A program made the position numbers and the translations under genes. 64,000 bases of DNA from DMER64 sp049652385 (GTDB lineage: Bacteria > Bacteroidota > Bacteroidia > Bacteroidales > UBA932). The stretch is from NCBI GenBank assembly GCA_049652385.1, contig JBASDX010000005.1:186001-250000 (forward strand), given 5' to 3'. The notes under the pieces were generated by a model that saw only the letters and a list, made by a program, of their open reading frames with translations, had not been told where the DNA came from and did no database searches. How positions within the stretch are numbered: position 1 is the first letter of the stretch; every line of letters starts with the position of its first letter. Below are positions 17,412 through 25,928 of this stretch, piece after piece.

Positions 17412-18200
17412 ATGATTACCTCGGCTCAAAATACAAAAATCAAACACCTGCGCCTACTTATGGAGAAGTCACGCTCGCGGCGCACCGAAGGTCTTTTTGT
17501 CATCGAAGGTCTCAGAGAATTGGAAGCAGCACTCCAAAGCGGTTTTTCCATGCATACACTGTTTCTCTGTCCCGAGATTTTTCGCAATGCGGAAAAAGCC
17601 TCGGCCCTTAAACAACAGGCACTGCAGACAGAAGAGGTTACGGCTGCCGTTTATGAAAAAACAGCCTACCGCGGCACCACGGAGGGAGTACTGGCCCTTA
17701 TGCACCGGAAGCTCTTGAGCGTAGACGCATTGCAGGTGCCGGAAGAGCCCTTGATCCTGGTATTGGAATCTGTGGAAAAGCCGGGCAATCTGGGCGCTGT
17801 TTTACGCACGGCAGATGCCGCAGGCGTACATGCCGTATTTGTCTGTGACCCGCTTACCGACCTGTACAATCCCAATATCATAAGGGCTTCTTTAGGTGCG
17901 GTTTTTACCGTTCCTACCCTTGCCTGCTCTTCTGAAGAGGCCTATGGATGGCTTTCGGCCAACAACGTACAATTGACAGCGGCTACGGTACAGGCACATA
18001 CTCCCTATGACCGTTGCGATTACAAAAAAGCCACGGCTTTTGTGCTGGGTGCTGAAGATAAGGGGCTGGGCGATTTTTGGAGGGACAGGGCGCATTGTCA
18101 GGTCAAAATTCCCATGCGGGGCTTTATGGACTCCCTGAACGTATCGGTCACAGCAGCCGTCCTGGCGTTTGAAGCCCTGCGTCAGCGCAACACCCGGTGA
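17412..18200 (+). CDS. SpoU-family RNA 2'-O-methyltransferase (TrmH/RlmB type)
   Basis: A 262-residue SPOUT methyltransferase. An N-terminal L30e-like substrate-binding domain (MITSAQNTKIKHLRLL..., about 1-100) precedes the knotted catalytic domain with the three SpoU motifs: LESVEKPGNLGAVLRTADAAG, FVLGAEDKGLGDFW and IPMRGFMDSLNVSVTAAV. It would use SAM to methylate a ribose in rRNA or tRNA. The exact target (Gm2251 of 23S or another site) cannot be read from sequence. It sits 18 bases after lysS and 3 bases before aroE. Confidence 0.9.
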   Translation: MITSAQNTKIKHLRLLMEKSRSRRTEGLFVIEGLRELEAALQSGFSMHTLFLCPEIFRNAEKASALKQQALQTEEVTAAVYEKTAYRGTTEGVLALMHRKLLSVDALQVPEEPLILVLESVEKPGNLGAVLRTADAAGVHAVFVCDPLTDLYNPNIIRASLGAVFTVPTLACSSEEAYGWLSANNVQLTAATVQAHTPYDRCDYKKATAFVLGAEDKGLGDFWRDRAHCQVKIPMRGFMDSLNVSVTAAVLAFEALRQRNTR

Positions 18201-18203
18201 CCT

Positions 18204-18944
18204 ATGGGACCGTTTGCCGTCATAGGATACCCCGTTTCTGACAGTATGAGTCCGGCGTTGTTCCGGGCCGCCTATCCCCAATTCCCGAAAGACACCTACA
18301 GGTATATTGAAACAACATGCTGTACCACAGCTCTGGAGCAGATGAAAGCACTGGGTATCCTGGCGGCCAACATAACCGCGCCCCTAAAAACAGACTGTAT
18401 TACCTATGCTCAAACGGTATCCGCCAAGGTGCGACAAATAGGTGCTGCCAATTTGTTGGTACGTGAAAACGATACATGGTCAGCCATGAATACAGATGTA
18501 TTTGGCGTGCTGGAAAGTTTCAGAGCAAACGGAATACAGTTGAAAGGGCAACACGCTCTGGTCATAGGTGCCGGAGGAGCCGGCCGGGCGGCTGCATGGG
18601 TCCTGGAAGCATCGGGAGCACGTGTGTACGTAGTCAACAGAACACTACACAAGACACATCTATATGCCCTGGAAGAAATTCCCCAATGGCTGCCGCGATG
18701 TGCTCTTGTGGTAAACACCGTTCCCGCAGCCCTGGACAACCGGTTGTTCCGTAACCTGACCGGATACCACACCGTATTAGACGCCTCGTACAAAACGGCT
18801 CCGTTGCAAGAGGCTGCATTGCGTTCCAAAAGTCTTTATCTAAATGGATACCATTGGTTGTACCACCAGGGAGTAGTAAGTTTCCGTACCATGACGGGGC
18901 TGGAGCCGGACACAACGTCCATGCGCCGGTTGCTGGGTTTATAA
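18204..18944 (+). CDS. aroE: shikimate dehydrogenase
   Basis: A 246-residue shikimate:NADP+ oxidoreductase. The substrate domain has GYPVSDSMSPALF and NITAPLKTD with the catalytic Lys; the Rossmann domain has NTDVFGVLES and GAGGAGRAAAW; the C-terminus has NGYHWLYHQG. The short length is usual for Bacteroidetes AroE. It makes shikimate, the substrate of the kinase at 13616-14074. It is 3 bases after the methyltransferase. Confidence 0.93.
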   Translation: MGPFAVIGYPVSDSMSPALFRAAYPQFPKDTYRYIETTCCTTALEQMKALGILAANITAPLKTDCITYAQTVSAKVRQIGAANLLVRENDTWSAMNTDVFGVLESFRANGIQLKGQHALVIGAGGAGRAAAWVLEASGARVYVVNRTLHKTHLYALEEIPQWLPRCALVVNTVPAALDNRLFRNLTGYHTVLDASYKTAPLQEAALRSKSLYLNGYHWLYHQGVVSFRTMTGLEPDTTSMRRLLGL

Positions 18945-18961
18945 AAAAGATTGTACCTTTA
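18930..18961 (+). promoter_or_regulatory. possible ssb promoter
   Basis: TACCTTTA at 18954-18961 is one base off TAnnTTTG, with a TTG at 18930-18932 inside the end of aroE. It would give a leader of about 25 bases. Confidence 0.35.
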
Positions 18962-18990
18962 CGGAACAGATATTATTAAATACACAAGCT

Positions 18991-19431
18991 ATGTTAAATA
19001 AAGTAATGTTGATAGGCAATGTGGGGAAAGACCCTGAAGTAAGACACCTGGAAGGCGGAGCGTCCGTAGCCACCCTGACGCTGGCTACAAACGAGCGGTA
19101 TAAAGACCGCAGTGGAGAAACGGTAGATAAAACAGAATGGCACAATGTAGTTTTGTGGCGCAACCTGGCCGACCTGGCGGAACGCTATATCCGTAAAGGA
19201 ACCCAGATATACGTAGAAGGCAAGATTCGTACGCGCAGTTGGGAAGACCAATCGGGTCAAAAAAAATATACCACAGAAATAGTAGCTGACAACATACAGC
19301 TATTAGGCAGAAGAAGTGACAACGCTGCCACTTCTTCTTTACCTTATTCGCCGGGGACTGCCGAACCTGCCATAACGCCATCTCCTGCAAGTCCTGCTAT
19401 GGATGACGATATAGAAGATTTGCCCTTCTAA
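18991..19431 (+). CDS. ssb: single-stranded DNA-binding protein
   Basis: A 146-residue SSB: N-terminal OB fold (MLNKVMLIGNVGKDPEVRH; WHNVVLWRNLADLAERYIRKG; to about 105), a Ser/Pro-rich linker and the acidic tip MDDDIEDLPF that recruits repair and replication proteins. It follows aroE and overlaps the stop of the convergent transporter gene by 4 bases. Confidence 0.96.
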   Translation: MLNKVMLIGNVGKDPEVRHLEGGASVATLTLATNERYKDRSGETVDKTEWHNVVLWRNLADLAERYIRKGTQIYVEGKIRTRSWEDQSGQKKYTTEIVADNIQLLGRRSDNAATSSLPYSPGTAEPAITPSPASPAMDDDIEDLPF

Positions 19432-20822
19432 CGCACCTTATTGGGAACGTCCAGTTCCAGGTGCGGGTTATTTTCAGAAGAGCGGCTCAGCATAAAGGAC
19501 ACGACAATAGCTACTACAGCCAATCCAATAAACAGGACTTCTGAATAAACGGCTCCTGCTATTCCTTTATTGTGTTGGATGATCTTACCCACGAAAATGG
19601 GAACAAGCAACATACCCATATTCTGGATCCAGTATATGAGCGAATAAGCCGTTCCTAAATTTTTATCGGGAATGATTTTTGGTACCGAGGGCCACATGGC
19701 GGCCGGCACCAGAGAATAGCCTATGCCAAGGATGGCAATGCCTATGTATCCGAATACCGGAATACCCGGAGCAAAACCAATGATCAAATGGGCAAAAAAC
19801 ACCAGAAAAGAGCCTAAAATCATCCATTTGGTGGCTTTTCCTTTGAAGTCCACGAGCGATCCAAAAATAGGCGTGAAAATCATGGTGGTAAACGGAATGA
19901 GCGCCACCATCAACGAAGCCAGTTCACTTTCTATGCCAAACCTTGGGATAATGATGGACGTGGCAAAACGTCGGAACGAGATGATACAGGAATAAAAGAA
20001 CACACACAATAAAGCCACCAGAATAAAATGCTTGTTCCCCAACACTTTGAAGATATCGGAAAACTTGAATTTATCTTCCTTCTTTTGCACTCCGCCCTCA
20101 CTGTTCAAGGCGTTAAATGCTTCCTGGATATCGAGTTTTTTATCGAGTGCCACAAACAGGCCCCAAACCAGCATTCCGCATAACAACAAGATAAAGCCGG
20201 CAATGGCCGGTTTGCTCGTTTCGGCAAAAGGTATGTAATCCAGGTTCAAGTTCACTATGCGGGGTACCACAATCAACGCCGTGGCCGTTCCCATGCGGGC
20301 CAGAGACAATTGCAGCCCCATGGCCAGAGCCATTTCCTTACCACGGAACCAGCGGGCGATGGAGCGCGTCACGGCTACTCCGGCAATTTCGCTGCCCAAG
20401 CCAAAAAGGGCACACCCGGCATAAGCCAGCGCCAAAGACGGTTTGTTGAAATACTTTCCGAGAAAATGGTAAAAAGTACTATCGTTAAAGGCAGAAGAAA
20501 TACCGTACATCACAATGGCAGCACCCAGTACCATCAACAGTACAAACAACGTTCCCGTAATCTTCACACCCCATTTGTCCAGGAGCATCCCGCAGACAAT
20601 CAACCCACCCCACACACACAACAAGGAGTAGGCCCCGCCGTACAATCCATAATCAGCAGACGTCCAGGACAAATCCAGGATTTCCGGATTCTTGAAAATA
20701 TGTCCTATAGTAGTAAACTGATCATCAAAAAAATACGACGCAAACATGACCAGAGACAAGAACAAAAGGACAGCCCACCTGGCCCAACGGGAATCCTTCA
20801 ACAAAGCAAGATTGTTTTTCAT
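19428..20822 (-). CDS. MFS transporter, MFSD1-like (second of a tandem pair)
   Basis: A 464-residue inner-membrane protein with about 12 membrane helices in two halves and a charged cytoplasmic loop near residues 225-255. The segment ALFGLGSEIAGVAVTRSI followed by WFRGKEMALAMGLQLSLARMG resembles the signature region of MFSD1, a eukaryotic lysosomal dipeptide carrier, and its bacterial relatives. A peptide or other small organic substrate is therefore possible but unproven. It starts 6 bases after its paralogue at 20829-22205, so the two are one operon. Confidence 0.78.
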   Translation of the reverse strand: MKNNLALLKDSRWARWAVLLFLSLVMFASYFFDDQFTTIGHIFKNPEILDLSWTSADYGLYGGAYSLLCVWGGLIVCGMLLDKWGVKITGTLFVLLMVLGAAIVMYGISSAFNDSTFYHFLGKYFNKPSLALAYAGCALFGLGSEIAGVAVTRSIARWFRGKEMALAMGLQLSLARMGTATALIVVPRIVNLNLDYIPFAETSKPAIAGFILLLCGMLVWGLFVALDKKLDIQEAFNALNSEGGVQKKEDKFKFSDIFKVLGNKHFILVALLCVFFYSCIISFRRFATSIIIPRFGIESELASLMVALIPFTTMIFTPIFGSLVDFKGKATKWMILGSFLVFFAHLIIGFAPGIPVFGYIGIAILGIGYSLVPAAMWPSVPKIIPDKNLGTAYSLIYWIQNMGMLLVPIFVGKIIQHNKGIAGAVYSEVLFIGLAVVAIVVSFMLSRSSENNPHLELDVPNKVR

Positions 20823-20828
20823 AAATAT

Positions 20829-22205
20829 TTATTTGGTAATATTAGGTAATTCCAATCCGTATCCTTTACGGCTGTCTTCCTTTTTGAGCCACAAGCCCAG
20901 GAAGAATGCCAGGACACCCAGTGAGGCAAAAATAAGCATGGGTACCGTATAGTCGTATTGCAACGGGTCGGTTATGCCTACATTCGTTCTGTCCAACGCT
21001 ACTCCAATGAGCAGCGGAAAAGCCCATAATCCGATGTTTTGTATCCAGAAAATGACGGAATAGGCAGAGCCCAGGTACCGGTCTTCCACCAATTTGGGAA
21101 CAGAGGGCCAAAGCGCCGCAGGAACCAGGGAAAAACTAACACCTAAAATAATAATGGCCGTATAGGCAATACCTCTGGAAAAATAGGCTTCCGGAACAAG
21201 CGCAAACGTCAAATGGCACAAACACATGAGCACTGCACCCACAATGAGCATGGAAGCTCCTTTTCCTTTATTATCCAGATAAGCCCCCAGCAGCGGTGTC
21301 AGCAGCATGGCTCCGATAGGAAACCAGGAAAAAATATCGCTGGCTTCTTTGGCCGGAATCTGCAAGCGGCACTCCAACATATTGGCTGCGTATTTCTGGA
21401 ACGGGAAAATGGCCGAATAATACAATACGCATAAACCCGACACAATAAGGAACGCCTTGCTGGTAAAGAGTTTTCCCAAGTCACTGATTTTAAATTCTTC
21501 CTCCGCCTCGTCTGCCAATGCACCCATCTGCCGTTCCAGTTTCCTGTCAAAGAAAAAATATACCAGAAACGCCAACAGGCCAACCAACAACAATATCATA
21601 GTAAGTAAAACAGGCGCTCCCACATGGCCTATACTATCTGCAACGCGTGGGGAAATCCTGAAAACGGCAAAAACACCCAAACGGGCGATGGCCATTTCTA
21701 TACCCATGGCCAATGCCAATTCCTTGCCTTTAAACCATTTCACAATTCCTTTAGATACGGTAACTCCGGCCATCTCTACTCCGCAGCCAAAAATCATGAA
21801 CCCCAGAGACGTCAATTTGGCCGAGGCCGGCAACGCCGTCCACCAGGAATCGAGCCAAAGCTGTAAACTGCTTCCGACAAACGCATCTGTAAGTGCATAA
21901 TATTTAATGCCTGCACCTGCCAACATCACTACCCCGGACAACAGGGCCGTAAAACGAACCCCCATTTTATCCAGGATGATTCCGGCAAAAATCAAGAAAA
22001 AGGCAAATACGTTCAAAAAGTATTCAGACCCCGTGACAATGCCAAAATGTTCCGAAGTCCATCCCTGCGTTTCTTCCAACATGCTTTTAAGGGGAGAAAG
22101 CACATCCATGAACATATAGGCAAAGAACATCATAGAAGCCAGAAGGATAAGTACGCCCCATCTTACCAGCGCTTTATCCTTCAGCAATTTTTCCGCTGTA
22201 TTCAT
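20829..22205 (-). CDS. MFS transporter, MFSD1-like (first of a tandem pair)
   Basis: A 458-residue, roughly 12-helix transporter, paralogous to the next gene: GFMIFGCGVEMAGVTVSKGI plus WFKGKELALAMGIEMAIARLG align with the corresponding region there and with MFSD1. A long cytoplasmic loop (about 215-235) joins the halves and is acidic. The good promoter at 22235-22265 drives the pair. Both likely face the same class of substrate, and duplication may allow different affinity or partners. Substrate is unknown. Confidence 0.78.
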   Translation of the reverse strand: MNTAEKLLKDKALVRWGVLILLASMMFFAYMFMDVLSPLKSMLEETQGWTSEHFGIVTGSEYFLNVFAFFLIFAGIILDKMGVRFTALLSGVVMLAGAGIKYYALTDAFVGSSLQLWLDSWWTALPASAKLTSLGFMIFGCGVEMAGVTVSKGIVKWFKGKELALAMGIEMAIARLGVFAVFRISPRVADSIGHVGAPVLLTMILLLVGLLAFLVYFFFDRKLERQMGALADEAEEEFKISDLGKLFTSKAFLIVSGLCVLYYSAIFPFQKYAANMLECRLQIPAKEASDIFSWFPIGAMLLTPLLGAYLDNKGKGASMLIVGAVLMCLCHLTFALVPEAYFSRGIAYTAIIILGVSFSLVPAALWPSVPKLVEDRYLGSAYSVIFWIQNIGLWAFPLLIGVALDRTNVGITDPLQYDYTVPMLIFASLGVLAFFLGLWLKKEDSRKGYGLELPNITK

Positions 22206-22234
22206 AGGTTGATTTTAAGATTAAAAAAGAAAAC

Positions 22235-22265
22235 CGAAGATAGAATAATTCATCAAGTCTGCAAA
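22235..22265 (-). promoter_or_regulatory. promoter of the MFS pair (TTTG-N19-TATCTTCG)
   Basis: On the minus strand a -33 TTTG (22262-22265) and TATCTTCG (22235-22242, one mismatch to TAnnTTTG) are separated by exactly 19 bases. It lies back to back with the purA promoter. Confidence 0.6.
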
Positions 22266-22273
22266 ATTTGTAG

Positions 22274-22281
22274 TATTTTTG
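22274..22281 (+). promoter_or_regulatory. -7 element of purA promoter, near-leaderless
   Basis: TATTTTTG matches TAnnTTTG and ends 8 bases before the purA ATG at 22290. Confidence 0.5.
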
Positions 22282-22289
22282 TAGGTATT

Positions 22290-23570
22290 ATGAAAGTAGA
22301 TGTTGTTCTTGGATTACAGTGGGGCGACGAAGGTAAGGGAAAAATTGTAGACTACCTGGCGCAACAATATCCGGTTATTGCCCGTTTTCAAGGGGGACCC
22401 AATGCCGGGCATTCCCTGCATTTCAATCAGGCTTCCTATATCCTGCACTCCGTGCCCTCGGGCATATTTCGCGAAGGTACCTGTAATATCATAGGCAACG
22501 GGGTTGTTATAGACCCTATCATCTTTGAAAAAGAATGCAGGATGTTGGAGTCCTTGGGGATTCCTATAAAGGAACGGCTGATGCTTTCCAAAAGAGCCCA
22601 TCTGATACTGCCCACCCACAGGATTATCGATGCAGCCAGCGAGCACGCCAAAGGGTCTTCAAAGATAGGTTCCACCCTCAAAGGCATCGGCCCTACCTAT
22701 ATGGATAAAACGGGACGCAACGGTCTACGCATAGGCGATATAACGGCGTCCGATTTCAAGGAGCGTTTCCATGCCCTGAAGTCCAAACATCTGGTGTTCC
22801 TCAGGCAATTTGATTACTCCTTCCGGGCAGACGAGGGCGAAGAGGCCTGGATGCAAGCCATTGAGTACATAAAAGGATTTCCCCTGATAGATGCTGAATA
22901 TTATATCAACGACTGCATCAACCAAAACAGACGCGTATTGGCAGAAGGAGCACAAGGAGCTTTGCTGGACATCGATTTTGGAACGTATCCTTTTGTAACG
23001 TCTTCCTCCACCACCTGTGCGGGAGCTTGTATCGGACTGGGATTTCCTCCTGCCAAAACAGGCAAAGTGTACGGGATTTTTAAAGCGTATTGCACCCGTG
23101 TAGGCAGCGGACCTTTTGTGACGGAATTGTTTGATAAAGATGGTGCTGCTTTGCGTGAAAAAGGAAAAGAATTTGGATCGACAACGGGCAGGGCCCGCCG
23201 TACGGGATGGCTGGACCTGGTAGCCTTAAAATATGCCATTGCTTTGAACGGCGTGACCGACCTTATTATGATGAAATCGGACGTACTCGACGGTTTCAAG
23301 ACCATCAAGGCAGCCGTTTCCTACAATATAAACGGAGTGGAAACACAGCACATGCCCTACCATATCCATGAAAATATCATTCCTGTTTATAAGGAGTTTG
23401 AAGGATGGGATACCGATTTATCACAAATCCGTGATGAAGCAGCACTGCCTGCCGCGTTCCTGCAATTCATCCGGTTTATTGAAGATCAGGTTGCATTACC
23501 CATTAAAATTTTGTCGGTCGGCCCGGACAGGGAACAAACCATAATCAGAGAATTTTTCAATCATGCCTGA
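22290..23570 (+). CDS. purA: adenylosuccinate synthetase
   Basis: A 426-residue enzyme starting MKVDVVLGLQWGDEGKGKIVD, with the GTP-binding P-loop GDEGKGK and catalytic Asp/His (GPNAGHS), plus the motif STTGRARRTGWLD. It makes adenylosuccinate from IMP, aspartate and GTP. The reading frame is open upstream to 22047, but that part is antisense to the transporter gene and lacks family similarity, so the ATG at 22290 is used. It overlaps dxs by 8 bases. Confidence 0.97.
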   Translation: MKVDVVLGLQWGDEGKGKIVDYLAQQYPVIARFQGGPNAGHSLHFNQASYILHSVPSGIFREGTCNIIGNGVVIDPIIFEKECRMLESLGIPIKERLMLSKRAHLILPTHRIIDAASEHAKGSSKIGSTLKGIGPTYMDKTGRNGLRIGDITASDFKERFHALKSKHLVFLRQFDYSFRADEGEEAWMQAIEYIKGFPLIDAEYYINDCINQNRRVLAEGAQGALLDIDFGTYPFVTSSSTTCAGACIGLGFPPAKTGKVYGIFKAYCTRVGSGPFVTELFDKDGAALREKGKEFGSTTGRARRTGWLDLVALKYAIALNGVTDLIMMKSDVLDGFKTIKAAVSYNINGVETQHMPYHIHENIIPVYKEFEGWDTDLSQIRDEAALPAAFLQFIRFIEDQVALPIKILSVGPDREQTIIREFFNHA

Positions 23571-25443
23571 CCTTATAGATACCATAAACAATCCACAAGA
23601 CCTTAAAAAACTGCAGCTTAGCCAATTACCGCTTCTGTGTGACCAAATAAGGGCTTACATCACAGACTGCTGCTCGCGCAATCCGGGGCATTTGGGAGCC
23701 AGCCTGGGTACGGTAGAATTAACGGTGGCTCTTCATTACGTATACGATGCACCGGAAGATAAAATCATATGGGATGTGGGGCACCAGGCTTATACCCATA
23801 AAATCCTTACCGAACGCCGTAAGGCTTTTCTGAAAAACAGGTGTTACAACGGACTCAGCGGTTTTCCGAAAATGAGTGAAAGCCCTTACGACGCCTTTGG
23901 TACAGGACATTCTTCCACGTCCATATCAGCGGCCTTAGGCTATGCAACGGCAGCGGCCATGCGTAAAAACGGAGCAAAAACAATAGCTGTCATCGGCGAC
24001 GGCTCCATGACGGCCGGACTGGCTTACGAAGGACTGAACAACGCCGGTGCCACCGATACTGACTTGCTTATTGTTCTGAATGACAACAAGATGGCTATCG
24101 AGCCTAACGTGGGAGGGTTGCACAATTCGTTACTCAAGCTTACTACCTCGGCAAGGTACAACAAGCTCAAATCCAAAACGTGGACAGCCCTGGGAGCAGG
24201 CACCGTAAGAGATGCTGTGCAAAGACTGGTGAAAGCCGTAAAACGTTTTTTTGTCAAAAACAGCACCTTATTCCAACCGTTGGGCATCCGTTATTTTGGG
24301 CCCGTGGACGGTCACGATGTGGTACAACTGGTCAATACCTTCAGACGGCTGCAGAAACTGAAAGGCCCCCGCTTGCTCCATATATTGACTATCAAAGGAA
24401 AGGGATTCCCGCCGGCAGAAAACGACCAGGCCGCGTGGCATGCACCCGGATTGTTTGATGTGGAAACAGGAAACAAAATAAGCGAATGTGCAGCAGGCGG
24501 AAAAACAGCCGTCAAATTCCAGGAAGTTTTCGGACATACGTTATTGGAATTAGCACGTTCCAACCCGGATATTATAGGTATTACACCGGCTATGCCCAGC
24601 GGATGTTCCCTCAGCATTATGATGAAAGAAATGCCGGAGCGTTGTTTTGATGTAGGTATAGCCGAACAACATGCTGTCACTTTTTCCGCCGGACTGGCAG
24701 CGGCCGGCTACCTGCCCTATTGCAACATTTACTCCACGTTCATGCAACGTGCCTACGATTCCGTTATCCACGACGTAGCCATACAAGACCTTAAAGTAGT
24801 CTTTTGCCTGGATCGTGGCGGGCTGGTGGGCGAAGACGGAGCTACGCATCACGGAGCCTTTGACCTGGCGTATTTCAATTGCATACCCAATCTGTTCGTT
24901 GCAGCTCCCATGGACGAAGAAGAACTCCGTAATATGCTGTACTCGGCTCAGGATAAAAGGTATAAAGCCACCAGTATACGTTACCCCAGAGGAACCGGAA
25001 CGGGTACGAAAGATTGGAGGAAACCTTTTCAATACATCGAACCCGGCAAAGCACGTCTGCTGCATGAAGGAGCGGATATAGCCCTTCTGAGCCTGGGAAC
25101 GGCCGGGATCATGGGAGCAAAAGCAGTCGCTCTTGTTGCAGAAGAAGGCCTGAAGGTGCAACATTACGATATGCGCTTCCTCAAACCCATTGACCGGGAG
25201 GTGCTCGATTATGTGTCACGCCGTTTCACCAAAGTAGTTACTTTGGAAGACGGCTGTGTCATTGGCGGCTTGCACAGTACCGTATCTGCCTTTATGACAA
25301 GCCGTAAAGAAGCGGCCATTACCGTGACCGGACTGGGTATTCCGGATCGTTTCATACAACACGGTACTTTGCAGCAGCTTTACAAAGAATGCGGCTATGA
25401 TGTTGATAGTATTGCCCAAGCGCTCCGGGACCTGGTCTTGTAG
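23563..25443 (+). CDS. dxs: 1-deoxy-D-xylulose-5-phosphate synthase
   Basis: A 626-residue thiamine-diphosphate enzyme of the MEP isoprenoid pathway. Motifs: GHLGASLG; HQAYTHKILT; the TPP motif GDGSMTAGLAYEGLNNAG with NDNKMAI; the transketolase pyrimidine domain DVGIAEQHAVTFSAGLA; and DRGGLVGEDGATHHGAFD. Its product supplies isoprenyl-PP for undecaprenyl-PP (uppS is at 48.0-48.8 kb) and a precursor of thiamine and pyridoxal phosphate (pdxJ at 49.6 kb). It overlaps purA by 8 bases. Confidence 0.97.
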   Translation: MPDLIDTINNPQDLKKLQLSQLPLLCDQIRAYITDCCSRNPGHLGASLGTVELTVALHYVYDAPEDKIIWDVGHQAYTHKILTERRKAFLKNRCYNGLSGFPKMSESPYDAFGTGHSSTSISAALGYATAAAMRKNGAKTIAVIGDGSMTAGLAYEGLNNAGATDTDLLIVLNDNKMAIEPNVGGLHNSLLKLTTSARYNKLKSKTWTALGAGTVRDAVQRLVKAVKRFFVKNSTLFQPLGIRYFGPVDGHDVVQLVNTFRRLQKLKGPRLLHILTIKGKGFPPAENDQAAWHAPGLFDVETGNKISECAAGGKTAVKFQEVFGHTLLELARSNPDIIGITPAMPSGCSLSIMMKEMPERCFDVGIAEQHAVTFSAGLAAAGYLPYCNIYSTFMQRAYDSVIHDVAIQDLKVVFCLDRGGLVGEDGATHHGAFDLAYFNCIPNLFVAAPMDEEELRNMLYSAQDKRYKATSIRYPRGTGTGTKDWRKPFQYIEPGKARLLHEGADIALLSLGTAGIMGAKAVALVAEEGLKVQHYDMRFLKPIDREVLDYVSRRFTKVVTLEDGCVIGGLHSTVSAFMTSRKEAAITVTGLGIPDRFIQHGTLQQLYKECGYDVDSIAQALRDLVL

Positions 25444-25485
25444 CTTAATTATCATGGCAGTTGCATGCGTTTTTTGCCGTTTTTT

Positions 25486-25516
25486 TTTGGTAGTTACAGG
25501 AAATCGTTTATCTTTG
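25486..25516 (+). promoter_or_regulatory. tRNA-tuf operon promoter (TTTG-N19-TATCTTTG)
   Basis: TTTG at 25486-25489 and TATCTTTG at 25509-25516 with exactly 19 bases between: the best match to the Bacteroidetes consensus in the window. It lies 27 bases before the first tRNA gene. Confidence 0.8.
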
Positions 25517-25543
25517 CCGCTCCAAAATGCAGGGATGCCTTTT

Positions 25544-25617
25544 GCCGATGTAGCTCAGTTGGTCAGAGCAGCTGATTTGTAATCAGCAGGTCGGGGGTTC
25601 GAATCCCTCTATCGGCT
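25544..25617 (+). tRNA. trnT: tRNA-Thr (anticodon TGT)
   Basis: A 74-base cloverleaf: acceptor GCCGATG/TATCGGC (one G-T pair), D arm TAGCTCAGTTGGTCAGAGC, anticodon arm GCTGA-TTTGTAA-TCAGC, T arm with GGTTCGAATC. Discriminator T; the 3' CCA is not encoded. First of four tRNAs ahead of tuf. Confidence 0.95.
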
Positions 25618-25647
25618 CGACGTTATTTGACAGAATGTGAGACTTAT

Positions 25648-25733
25648 GGGAGGGTACCAAAGTGGCCAAATGGGGCAGACTGTAAATCTGCTGACGAACG
25701 TCTTCGTAGGTTCGAATCCTGCCCCTCCCACCA
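25648..25733 (+). tRNA. trnY: tRNA-Tyr (anticodon GTA), CCA encoded
   Basis: A class II tRNA: acceptor GGGAGGG/CCCTCCC, anticodon arm GCAGA-CTGTAAA-TCTGC, a long variable arm (TGACGAACGTCTTCG), T loop TTCGAAT, discriminator A. The CCA end is encoded at 25731-25733. Confidence 0.95.
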
Positions 25734-25734
25734 T

Positions 25735-25807
25735 GCGGAAGTAGCTCAGATGGTAGAGCATCAGCCTTCCAAGCTGAGGGTCGCGAGTTCGAACCTCGTC
25801 TTCCGCT
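25735..25807 (+). tRNA. trnG: tRNA-Gly (anticodon TCC)
   Basis: Acceptor GCGGAAG/CTTCCGC, D arm TAGCTCAGATGGTAGAGC, anticodon arm TCAGC-CTTCCAA-GCTGA, T arm GCGAGTTCGAACCTCGT, discriminator T, no encoded CCA. It begins one base after the tRNA-Tyr CCA. Confidence 0.95.
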
Positions 25808-25819
25808 CTTATTGCACAA

Positions 25820-25891
25820 GCCAGTGTAGCTCAGGGGTAGAGCGCTTCCTTGGTAAGGAAGAGGTCATGAGTTCAAATCTCATCACCGGCT
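25820..25891 (+). tRNA. trnT: tRNA-Thr (anticodon GGT), with acceptor mismatch
   Basis: Anticodon arm CTTCC-TTGGTAA-GGAAG gives anticodon GGT. T arm ATGAG-TTCAAAT-CTCAT is complete. The acceptor GCCAGTG against CACCGGC has an A-C mismatch at the 4-69 pair. Discriminator T, no encoded CCA. Last tRNA before tuf. Confidence 0.93.
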
Positions 25892-25928
25892 CAACATATC
25901 ATTATCGAGTTATTAAATTATTAATATT

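Noticed and set aside
22047..22289. N-terminal extension of purA by 81 codons
   Set aside because: It overlaps the start and promoter of the MFS gene on the other strand and is not PurA sequence; the family start is at 22290.
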